From assembly GCA_947372405.1 (NCBI GenBank), contig CANBTO010000377.1, positions 1-5,475 of the forward strand: 5,475 bases of DNA. The letters run 5' to 3'. The position numbers and the translations under genes are program-made. Below, piece after piece: positions 1 to 5,475 of the stretch (position 1 is its first letter; each line of letters begins with the position of its first letter). A model generated the notes under the pieces. It saw only the letters and a list, made by a program, of their open reading frames with translations. It was not told the origin of the DNA and did not search any database. The stretch comes from Verrucomicrobiaceae bacterium (GTDB taxonomy: Bacteria > Verrucomicrobiota > Verrucomicrobiae > Verrucomicrobiales > Akkermansiaceae).

Positions 1-522
1 GCCATTTGTTTTCGGCAGATCGTCCGGCGGCTGAGCGCACTCGGGCATCGGCGGATGGTTCTGTTAGCGTTGAAGGCGAGGCGGCTGCCGGAACCGGGGA
101 CGGTTGAACGCGCGTTTCTTGAGGAAATGGAGGCGCAGGGCATCCCCACCAGCCATTACAATCTTCCCGACTGGGAGGCCGGCCCGGAAGGGCTCATGCA
201 CGTGCTCGATTCACTCTTCCATATCACTCCACCCACCGCAATGCTCATCGACGAGGCGTATCTGTTCCATGCCGTGAAACACCAGCTTGCCCGGCGGGGC
301 CTCAAGGTGCCGGAGGACGTCTCGTTGATCTGCAGTGATCCGGACCGCACGTTCGTCTGGTGTCGGCCGTCCATCGCCCACATCACGTGGGACATTCTCC
401 ATGTGGTGCGGCGGATTGTGCAATGGGCCAGCCACGTGGGACTCGGGAAAAACGACATCCGGCAGACCTTTACTCCGGCGCGCCTGGTGGAAGGCGGGAC
501 GATGGGACCGGCGAAGGAGTGA
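1..522 (+). CDS. LacI-like sugar-binding transcriptional regulator, C-terminal part (5' end cut off)
   Basis: The reading frame is open from base 1 to the TGA at 520-522, giving 173 residues. The ATG at 55 is internal, because the preceding codons read RQIVRRLSALGHRRMVLLA, the usual LacI/GalR-type 'L..LGHRRI.L' segment of the periplasmic-binding-protein-like effector domain. Further along come MLIDEAYLFHAVKHQLARRG and KVPEDVSLICSDPD, which match the second-lobe pattern 'D..A......L..RG..VP.DVS....D'. A CRPSIAHI stretch and a terminal VEGGTMGP follow, a tail I associate with verrucomicrobial regulators that join a GntR- or LacI-type helix-turn-helix to this domain. The DNA-binding part lies outside the window, so GntR versus LacI type cannot be decided. 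The gene converges on the alpha-galactosidase operon, so it may sense a released sugar and control those genes; that link is inferred from position only. No frameshift is visible. Confidence 0.85.
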   Translation, partial: AICFRQIVRRLSALGHRRMVLLALKARRLPEPGTVERAFLEEMEAQGIPTSHYNLPDWEAGPEGLMHVLDSLFHITPPTAMLIDEAYLFHAVKHQLARRGLKVPEDVSLICSDPDRTFVWCRPSIAHITWDILHVVRRIVQWASHVGLGKNDIRQTFTPARLVEGGTMGPAKE

Positions 523-648
523 AACGCACCGGATCGTCCGCCAAGGACGACGACCGGTCGTCCGAAGAATGGCGGAGCCGGTGAAGCGGAGGAAGACTGA
601 CGTGCGCGTCGGTGCGTCCCTACCATTGAAAAGGCGGCACATCGTGCA
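523..648. other. Convergent intergenic region
   Basis: This 126-base gap lies between the regulator stop and the alpha-galactosidase stop. Apart from the nested hairpin in its left half, the right half (584-648) holds only a very short GCAC-GAT-GTGC-like stem (638-648) followed, on the minus strand, by a CCTTTTC run. That is too weak to call a terminator with confidence. I see no coding region of its own here; frames that cross it are shadows of the flanking genes. Confidence 0.6.
527..583. terminator. Large imperfect hairpin between convergent genes, probable two-way transcript end
   Basis: Three nested pairs of inverted arms share one centre. The outer arms are CACCGG (527-532) and CCGGTG (578-583). 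The middle arms are TCCGCCA (537-543) and TGGCGGA (570-576). The inner arms are GGACGAC (545-551) and GTCGTCC (557-563), with a 5-nt loop. Together they give 20 perfect base pairs interrupted by asymmetric internal loops (4/1 and 1/6 nt). The structure starts five bases after the regulator stop codon and also lies 66 bases beyond the stop of the opposing operon. No T-run follows on either strand, so it is not a classical intrinsic terminator. It could act as a 3'-end-stabilising structure, a Rho-assisted end, or a dispersed palindromic repeat. Pairing is read directly; function is inferred. Confidence 0.5.
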
Positions 649-2730
649 TCACTCGACGCGCAGGAAGAGATACTGGAGTTTCTCCGGGATGTTGGCGGTG
701 AGGATGCCGTCGTTGAGGGTGGCGCTGCCGGAGCCGCCGAGCACGGTGACGGAGTGTTTGGCGGGATGGAGCAGGGGGATTTTCACGGACCATGAGGACG
801 CGTCGTTGAACTCGCGGAAGATGACGAGGCGGGCGCTTTGGCCGTCCTTGGCGGTGGAGGCGAAGCCGGTCCATTCGGCACCGTCCGGGGCGCTGCCGAT
901 GGGGATGATGTGGCCGGAGAAGATGGCCTCACGTTCCTTTTTCCATGCGGTGACGAGCGGCGGCAGTTTTTCGAAATACTCCGCGGGCAGGTTTGAGGAT
1001 TCGAAGAAGCCGAGCGGATTCGAAAACATGACGGTGGCGAAGAGCGCGTCCGGCGAGTAGCGGGCGGGAGCGAGGGGATCGTCCTTGTAGAGCGCCGCGT
1101 TGCGGTGGTTGTTGAGGAACTCCATGCGCAGGCGCAGCGGATCGACGTGGGCGGCGAGTTTCCACAAGGTGCGCAGCGTGAGATGCGGGTGGTAGTTCTG
1201 CCAGTCGGTGTAGCGGTTCTCGACATACACCGGTCCCAAGGCGGGCGCGCCGAAATAGCTGGTGCGCAGACCGGCGGTGGCGTCGGCGTCGAAGGTCACT
1301 TGTCCGGCGGAGGTGCGGAGGATCTTGTCGTAGAAGTTGCGGAGGTTTTGTTCGGAGCCGGGAGTGGTGAGATCCACTGCGTCGATCTTCATGTAGGGGA
1401 CGCCATCGTCCTTCCAGCGGGTGAGCAGCAGGTCGGCGTCGCGTTCCCAATTCGCCATGCCGTTCTCGGAATCCGGGCCGAACCACAGCCCGAATTTCAT
1501 GCCCTTGGCGGCGGCGGCCTCGACGAGCGGTTTCAAGCCATGGGGAAAACGCTCGGGGTGGGCGGACCAGAATTCGGGATCTGCGGCATGGAAGCGGCCC
1601 CATGCGCCCTTGCCGAAGGCGGAGTTCCCGGATTTGCCTTTCTGCCAGCCATCATCGACTTCCACGACATCCACTCCGATGCGTGATCCGGCATCGATCT
1701 CCTTGCGCATGAACGCTTCGTTGACCCGTGAGTCCGCCGAGCGGTCACCCCAGGTGTTGCTGAGAAACCTTGCGTCGCGATCCGGATCGAAGGTGCGCAG
1801 GCAGCGTTGGAAGTCCTGCAGCGCGGCGATGCGCCCGGCTTGGCCACCGGTGTATTCCAACAACACGGAGGGATAACCATGGCCGGTGAAGAGCACGCGC
1901 CTGTTGCCGCCGAGGACCCGCGCGTCGAACGGGTTCTTCACGGTGCGTGCGTGGGGGAGCGGCGCGAGCTTGAGGAAGACCAGGCCATCGCCGGTGAGCG
2001 GGTCCTCGATGGAGAACAGGTTTCCTGTTAGGTCGAACTCGTCCTGAAGCGGCAGCCAGTCCTGTTCATGAACCAGTTCGTTCTGGCGGTCCGTCTGGTC
2101 CATCAGCGAGACCTGGGTGAAACGGAAGTGGCGGGCGTCGAGCATCAGGTCCTCGATGGCGTCCAGGTCTTTCGGCTTTTTGTTAGGCTTGGCGGCGGGG
2201 GCTTCGATGCCGTCCGGAGTCCTGGTGGTTTCCTTGTCCTTGGCGTTCGCCTGAAGCGGCGGGCTGATGCCCGGATCGAAGTCGATGGTGATGCCGCTGG
2301 CTTCAGGGAAAACCTGGAACCGGCACTTGAAAGAGGAAAGGTTTCCTTTGCTTTCCATCTCGATCACGAGCGACTCCGCTTCCACCGGGCCGAGTTTGCC
2401 CGAGCGGGTGGTAAAGCTTGTGGTGCGTTCCTCCACCGCAGGACTGCCGCCGGGAGAAGGTGCGGCCTGGCGGCCGGGTGCGCGCAGCCACTCGCGGGAG
2501 ACGGACTTGTCACGCAGCGATGTCGGAGTGAGGAGGCCCTGGCGGATGCTCCATTTGCGCTCGATCCGCGTGTTTCCAATCGTGAGTTCGGTATCGCTCC
2601 ATGTGGCGTAGCAGTCCTTGAAGCGGGCTTCACCCGCCATGGCCACCGGGCCTTGAAATGTGAGCCATGCGGTGAGGACAAGGGTTGCGTGCGGAATGCC
2701 CGCGGCACGGGTGCGTGAATACGGTTTCAT
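649..2730 (-). CDS. Exported GH36-type (clan GH-D) alpha-galactosidase
   Basis: This is a complete 693-residue protein, ATG to TGA. The first 32 residues form a signal peptide: basic start, hydrophobic ATLVLTAWLTF, and a likely cut after AMA at 30-32. Residues 33 to about 310 are a beta-rich N-terminal domain. Residues about 315-610 are the catalytic barrel, with VDDGWQ at 358-363 (bases 1645-1656 encode DDGW), FGLWFGPDSEN (413-423), YMKIDAVD (446-453) and VENRYTDW (503-510). The last 80 residues look like a C-terminal beta-sandwich. By analogy with GH36, Asp450 (bases 1381-1383) should be the nucleophile of a retaining mechanism and Asp509 (1204-1206) the acid/base; their 59-residue spacing is close to that of characterised GH36 enzymes. 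It should release terminal alpha-galactose outside the cytoplasm. A Lys/Pro/Asp-rich stretch at 161-192 looks like a flexible loop. The gene starts 21 bases after the GH110 stop, with a weak GGAAA ribosome-binding site. Activity on alpha-N-acetylgalactosamine or other alpha-glycosides cannot be excluded. Confidence 0.85.
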   Translation of the reverse strand: MKPYSRTRAAGIPHATLVLTAWLTFQGPVAMAGEARFKDCYATWSDTELTIGNTRIERKWSIRQGLLTPTSLRDKSVSREWLRAPGRQAAPSPGGSPAVEERTTSFTTRSGKLGPVEAESLVIEMESKGNLSSFKCRFQVFPEASGITIDFDPGISPPLQANAKDKETTRTPDGIEAPAAKPNKKPKDLDAIEDLMLDARHFRFTQVSLMDQTDRQNELVHEQDWLPLQDEFDLTGNLFSIEDPLTGDGLVFLKLAPLPHARTVKNPFDARVLGGNRRVLFTGHGYPSVLLEYTGGQAGRIAALQDFQRCLRTFDPDRDARFLSNTWGDRSADSRVNEAFMRKEIDAGSRIGVDVVEVDDGWQKGKSGNSAFGKGAWGRFHAADPEFWSAHPERFPHGLKPLVEAAAAKGMKFGLWFGPDSENGMANWERDADLLLTRWKDDGVPYMKIDAVDLTTPGSEQNLRNFYDKILRTSAGQVTFDADATAGLRTSYFGAPALGPVYVENRYTDWQNYHPHLTLRTLWKLAAHVDPLRLRMEFLNNHRNAALYKDDPLAPARYSPDALFATVMFSNPLGFFESSNLPAEYFEKLPPLVTAWKKEREAIFSGHIIPIGSAPDGAEWTGFASTAKDGQSARLVIFREFNDASSWSVKIPLLHPAKHSVTVLGGSGSATLNDGILTANIPEKLQYLFLRVE

Positions 2731-2751
2731 GATGGTTTCCGCAGCGTGCGG
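2731..2751 (-). promoter_or_regulatory. Intercistronic hairpin overlapping the ribosome-binding region of the GH36 gene
   Basis: On the minus strand, the GH110 TAG stop is followed at once by CCGCA-CGC-TGCGG (2751 down to 2739), a perfect 5-bp stem with a 3-nt loop, then AAACCATC and the ATG. The only purine-rich ribosome-binding candidate, GGAAA, begins in the 3' arm of this stem. Ribosomes finishing GH110 would open the stem, so translation of the two genes may be coupled. The stem is short and could be chance. Confidence 0.3.
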
Positions 2752-4722
2752 CTACTTGGCGGTCCGCTGATAGATGTTGTTTTCCACAACCACATCGTCG
2801 CAGTCCTCGGTGCGGATCGAGCGTGCGTCGTCGAGACTGGCCACAGAGGAGATCCGGTTGCCGGTGACACGCAGGCCGGTGGTTCCACTTGCCTTGACGC
2901 TGACCCTGCCGGCAAGATCGAAGCGGTTGTTCTCGATGCGGATGTTGCGGTGGATCGAGTCGTTGGAGTCGCTGTTGTCCGGGTTGATGCTCACGACCGG
3001 CTCGCCGCAGTTGATGAAGCGGTTGTTGCGGACCGTCATGTCCCGCACGCCTCCGGACTCGAACCAGCTCCGTGCGTCACCTGCGACGAGAATGGCGCTC
3101 ATGTGAGTGGCGTGAAACTCGTTGTCCTCCACCAGCACCTTGCGCCGGGTGCTGAGGAGGAATCCGCGGGTCGGGATGTGCGATACCTTGCAGCCCCGGA
3201 TCTCCACCTCCGGAGTCCATGTGACGTTCTCGATGACGTCATTCTCCTCGAAATCCTCCGGCAGGGGCTTTTCCAGTGTGAGAAGCAGTTCCTTCGGATT
3301 GAGCATGCGCGCCTCAAGGATGCGATTGGTGCCGAAATCCTCCATCGAGGCCGAATGAACGAACTCGATCCCGTCGCCCTTGTGGAAGGCCATGAAACCG
3401 AAGGTCTGTGGCTGCATGAAGCGCACCTTGATTTTGTCGCCGGGCAGGCGTTCGACCACACGCAGATAGGTGCCGTGGATGTTGAGCGCGTCGTCGTGCG
3501 CGCCGGAGAAGACACAGTTTCTCAAAACCACTGCACCCTTGCAGCCTGAAACGTGGATGCAGTCCGCCCATGCGGCGGTGGTGCGACCGCCGGCCTTGTC
3601 CGGTGCGATGACCACGGAATCGAAGGTGAGGTTTTCGGAAAACTGGCTGACCATTCCCATGCCGTGCATGAAACGGATGTTGATGTTCCTCCATGTGACG
3701 TCGCGGCTGTTGCGGGTGAAGAAGCCGGCGCAGTCGCGCAGGGTCTCGCGTATCTGATAGATGCGGCCGGGTTTCATGTCGCACTTCCCCGTGGCGCGGA
3801 CGAGAAAGGGTTTGATCTCCTTGCAGACAAGGCCCGCCAGCGGGTCCTTGCGCCGGCGGAGAATGCCGGTGGCGGGATCCAGTTCCTGGGCAAGACCGGT
3901 GGTGTGGCTCCAGCCTTCCCCCTTCCACACGATGGTTCCATTTTCGACCGCGTAGCTGGAATCCCTGTGGATCGAGAGATCGACGTGGCCGTCACCCACC
4001 GCAGCCACGCTGAACTCGGAGACCGTCGGCCGCTGGTAGTCGAAGCTCAAGCCTGCGATCGTGACGTCCTCGCAGCCGTCGATGCAGGTCTCGATCATCT
4101 TGCCGCGGCAGACGATCGACGCGCCCGGTCCTGAGAGGCGGAGGTGTTTGACGCCTGCTAACAGAATGGCGACAGCCTTCGGTCCGTCCGGGACATCGTT
4201 GGTGTTGGAGATCTGATAGGCCTCCCGGAACATGTCGTCGGGATGGAAATCGAAGCGGCCGGGGGCGAAACGGACCTCCACCGGCTGCTCCGCACTGCCG
4301 GTTCCGGCGAGCGAGAGCGTATGGGAGAACTTTCCGGGTGCGTCGATCTCGACCTTGTCACCCGGCGCGAGCCGGAGCTGGTTGATAGGGTGGAATGTTT
4401 TCCAAGCCTTTCCGCGGGACGTGCCGGTATTGGAGTCATCTCCGGCCGAGGGATCAATGTGGTAGGTCACATGTCCAGGCGAGGGTTTCCTCTGCTCCAA
4501 TGTCGGATAGGAAATTTCAGGTGCTTCCGCAGCGGCAAGGGTAGGGGACCAGACAGATGTTAGTAGGGAGCCCGCCAGGAAGAGTGCAAAGCGGAAACCG
4601 CCGATGCATCGCGAGATAGGGTTTCTTCCAGCACAGGGACACTCGTTTGGTTGGCTGGGATGGTTGGTTGAAAGCATGCCTGGTTGCATGTGTGAAATGA
4701 TCGAAGCGCGGATCGCAGCCAT
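2752..4722 (-). CDS. Exported GH110 alpha-1,3-galactosidase (parallel beta-helix)
   Basis: This inverting exo-enzyme removes terminal alpha-1,3-linked galactose, as on blood group B and alpha-Gal epitopes; relatives also act on carrageenan ends. The ATG at 4722 gives 656 residues. After a hydrophobic signal segment (RFALFLAGSLLTSVW, cut near TLAAA|EAP) come a beta-helix N-terminal part (YHIDPSAGDDSNTGT), then FDYQRPTVSEF, KGEGW, FMHGMGMVSQFSENLTFD, AAWADCIHVSGC, FSGAHDDALNIHGTYLR, ENVTWTPEVEIR, PTRGFLLSTRRKV and MSAILVAGDARSWFESGG. These blocks are characteristic of GH110. The catalytic trio known from the Pseudoalteromonas GH110 structure (one Asp, then an adjacent Asp pair 23 and 24 residues later) is present with identical spacing: codons at 3562-3564 (general acid), 3493-3495 and 3490-3492 (base pair). 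The start is uncertain. The frame is open back to a TTG at 4779, which would overlap the upstream gene by 29 bases, and an ATG at 4677 preceded by CCAGG would give a more normal signal peptide. Subfamily (branched-only versus linear substrates) cannot be told by eye. Confidence 0.9.
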   Translation of the reverse strand: MAAIRASIISHMQPGMLSTNHPSQPNECPCAGRNPISRCIGGFRFALFLAGSLLTSVWSPTLAAAEAPEISYPTLEQRKPSPGHVTYHIDPSAGDDSNTGTSRGKAWKTFHPINQLRLAPGDKVEIDAPGKFSHTLSLAGTGSAEQPVEVRFAPGRFDFHPDDMFREAYQISNTNDVPDGPKAVAILLAGVKHLRLSGPGASIVCRGKMIETCIDGCEDVTIAGLSFDYQRPTVSEFSVAAVGDGHVDLSIHRDSSYAVENGTIVWKGEGWSHTTGLAQELDPATGILRRRKDPLAGLVCKEIKPFLVRATGKCDMKPGRIYQIRETLRDCAGFFTRNSRDVTWRNINIRFMHGMGMVSQFSENLTFDSVVIAPDKAGGRTTAAWADCIHVSGCKGAVVLRNCVFSGAHDDALNIHGTYLRVVERLPGDKIKVRFMQPQTFGFMAFHKGDGIEFVHSASMEDFGTNRILEARMLNPKELLLTLEKPLPEDFEENDVIENVTWTPEVEIRGCKVSHIPTRGFLLSTRRKVLVEDNEFHATHMSAILVAGDARSWFESGGVRDMTVRNNRFINCGEPVVSINPDNSDSNDSIHRNIRIENNRFDLAGRVSVKASGTTGLRVTGNRISSVASLDDARSIRTEDCDDVVVENNIYQRTAK

Positions 4723-4750
4723 GGGCAAGGACGGAGCGGGGGGACGGATG

Positions 4751-5475
4751 CTAGTGCGTGGGTTTGAGTGGCTGTGCAACCGGTGTGTTTTTCTCCTCTT
4801 CCTTGTGGGTCATGGACGACGGATCGACCGGATGTTTGTCCTGCAACCGCTGCCAGAATGGAGCCCAGTATTCATCATAGTAGTCCTGGGCCGCGGTATC
4901 GATGAAATCGGATTTCACGACCACCGGGGATTTGGCGGGATCGTAGCCTTGGAGATGGTCCTTGCCAGCGCGGAGTCGTGGAGAGACGAAGCGCCATTCA
5001 CTGTCGCCGAGGACCTCCTCGCACAACTTGGCGAGGCCCGGGTCGTAGGCCTTGAGCTGGTCGCGGGTATGGATCTGGTTGTGGTCGTGGTCCATGGTGC
5101 GGTTCGTGTCGAACCATGACTGCACGCCCTCCGCGAAATACTCGGCGCGGTTTCTCGATGCATAACATGGCTTGTCGCCGCCGAAGACGATGAGCACCTT
5201 GTCCTTTCCGGTGACTTTGGCTGCCGCGTTGGTGGGGTTGCCGTTGACGAGGATGTCTCCTCCGTCGAGGCAACTCCGCAGCAGGGCGGGCGATTCCTTG
5301 GGGAAGGCCTTCACCAGCGCATCGAGCAGGCTGACGGGCTCGTCGCCTTTCACCCGGCGGAACTTCTGCGCAGCGTAGCCGTCGTTCCACAGCCTCTTGC
5401 GTTTCGCCTCCTCGAAGGCTGCGGTCAGTTCCTTCTGCTGCTCCTCGTTGAAACCCGCGCCGTGGATCACGTGGC
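4751..5475 (-). CDS. Zinc-peptidase-like protein with S4-like insert, C-terminal part (5' end cut off)
   Basis: The frame is open to the right edge, so the GTG at 5470 is probably internal (…HVIHGAGF). It ends at the TAG at 4751-4753. Numbering from the GTG, residues 1-30 look like the helix after an HExxH zinc site. Residues 45-96 resemble an S4 domain. Residues 110-115 read EYFAEG, followed by a Tyr/Phe/Asn-rich segment (SWFDTNR) and TRDQLKAYDPGLAKL at 135-149. The 'EYFAE…N…TR..LK.YDP' pattern recalls anthrax lethal-factor-related secreted metallopeptidases, where this Glu is the third zinc ligand. The C-terminus is a charged, proline-containing tail (THKEEEKNTPVAQPLKPTH). The gene lies directly upstream of GH110 (28-base gap or 29-base overlap depending on the GH110 start), so the two are likely co-transcribed. 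The family call is from memory and moderate; the active site itself is outside the window, so an inactive peptidase homologue or an unrelated domain protein remains possible. Confidence 0.55.
   Translation of the reverse strand, partial: HVIHGAGFNEEQQKELTAAFEEAKRKRLWNDGYAAQKFRRVKGDEPVSLLDALVKAFPKESPALLRSCLDGGDILVNGNPTNAAAKVTGKDKVLIVFGGDKPCYASRNRAEYFAEGVQSWFDTNRTMDHDHNQIHTRDQLKAYDPGLAKLCEEVLGDSEWRFVSPRLRAGKDHLQGYDPAKSPVVVKSDFIDTAAQDYYDEYWAPFWQRLQDKHPVDPSSMTHKEEEKNTPVAQPLKPTH
5183..5338 (-). other. S4-like domain segment within the peptidase-like gene
   Basis: Residues 45-96 (counted from the GTG at 5470) begin PVSLLDALVKAFP, continue with ALLRSCLDGGDILVNGNP, and end KVTGKDKVLIV. This follows the S4 RNA-binding pattern: a Leu/Asp helix, a Ser-initiated second helix, a 'G-[DR]-[IV]-x-VNG-x-P' beta hairpin, then 'KV..GD.[IV].V'. 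The usual Arg after the Ser of helix two is replaced (ESPALLR), so RNA binding is not assured. The segment lies between the probable HExxH helix and the EYFAEG motif, that is, inside the peptidase-like fold. Confidence 0.45.

Noticed and set aside
551..560. Perfect palindrome CGACCGGTCG considered as an operator
   Set aside because: It is the centre of the larger hairpin at a transcript end, with no promoter nearby, so an operator role is not supported.
638..648. Tiny stem near the GH36 stop followed by CCTTTTC on the minus strand, considered as an intrinsic terminator
   Set aside because: Only four base pairs and a broken T-run; far weaker than the nested hairpin at 527-583.
335..1060. Plus-strand open frame running from the regulator across the intergenic gap into the GH36 gene
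   Set aside because: It overlaps two well-supported genes in other frames, is rich in Arg/Ser/Pro and has no motif; a frame shadow.
2068..2718. Plus-strand open frame (216 codons) opposite the GH36 N-terminal region
   Set aside because: Antisense shadow of a gene with a signal peptide and domain match; no independent support.
2746..3549. Long plus-strand open frame (267 codons) opposite GH110
   Set aside because: It is fully antisense to a gene with strong family motifs, and its composition (many Val/Asp/Ala/Gly) is what a G+C-rich antisense frame gives. No recognisable domain.
4604..5119. Plus-strand open frame with several hydrophobic stretches opposite the GH110/peptidase junction
   Set aside because: The apparent membrane-like segments arise from the complement of the signal-peptide and charged-tail regions of the real genes; no ribosome-binding site or family match.
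1..5475. Search for CRISPR repeats, tRNA or rRNA genes, insertion sequences, phage or defence genes
   Set aside because: No regularly spaced repeats, cloverleaf-like sequence, transposase motifs or terminal inverted repeats were seen; nearly all of the window is explained by the four genes.

Overview
This window is G+C-rich, densely coding DNA from a free-living or host-associated heterotrophic bacterium. The best guess is Verrucomicrobiota (Akkermansiaceae/Luteolibacter-like). That rests on the style of the regulator tail (…VEGGTMGP), the pairing of secreted glycosidases without SusC/SusD genes, and the weak Shine-Dalgarno sequences. It is an inference by family resemblance, not a database result.

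Layout: (1) Positions 1-522, plus strand, hold the C-terminal 173 residues of a LacI-like ligand-binding transcriptional regulator; its DNA-binding part lies off the left edge. (2) Positions 523-648 are a convergent intergenic gap dominated by a large three-segment inverted repeat (527-583), a probable two-way transcript-end hairpin without a T-tract. (3) On the minus strand, reading right to left, three closely packed genes look like one operon. They are the C-terminal part of a protein with a lethal-factor-type zinc-peptidase signature and an apparent S4-like insert (4751-5475, cut by the right edge), an exported GH110 alpha-1,3-galactosidase (2752 to about 4722), and an exported clan GH-D, GH36-type alpha-galactosidase (649-2730). 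The GH110-GH36 spacer is only 21 nt and is mostly a small hairpin.

Functionally, the two exported glycosidases probably both remove terminal alpha-galactose: GH110 takes alpha-1,3-linked galactose (blood-group-B or alpha-Gal-like epitopes, or galactan/carrageenan ends), and the GH36-like enzyme takes other alpha-galactosides. The converging regulator is a candidate sugar-responsive controller. The peptidase-like gene may be a co-transcribed partner acting on glycoproteins, or an unrelated neighbour.

The most notable points are the S4-like segment inside the peptidase-like protein, the predicted HExxH motif split by the window edge, the fully conserved GH110 catalytic Asp trio, and the large hairpin between the converging genes. 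I see no tRNA, rRNA, CRISPR array, insertion sequence or phage gene, and no new multi-gene system that I can defend beyond this alpha-galactoside cluster.
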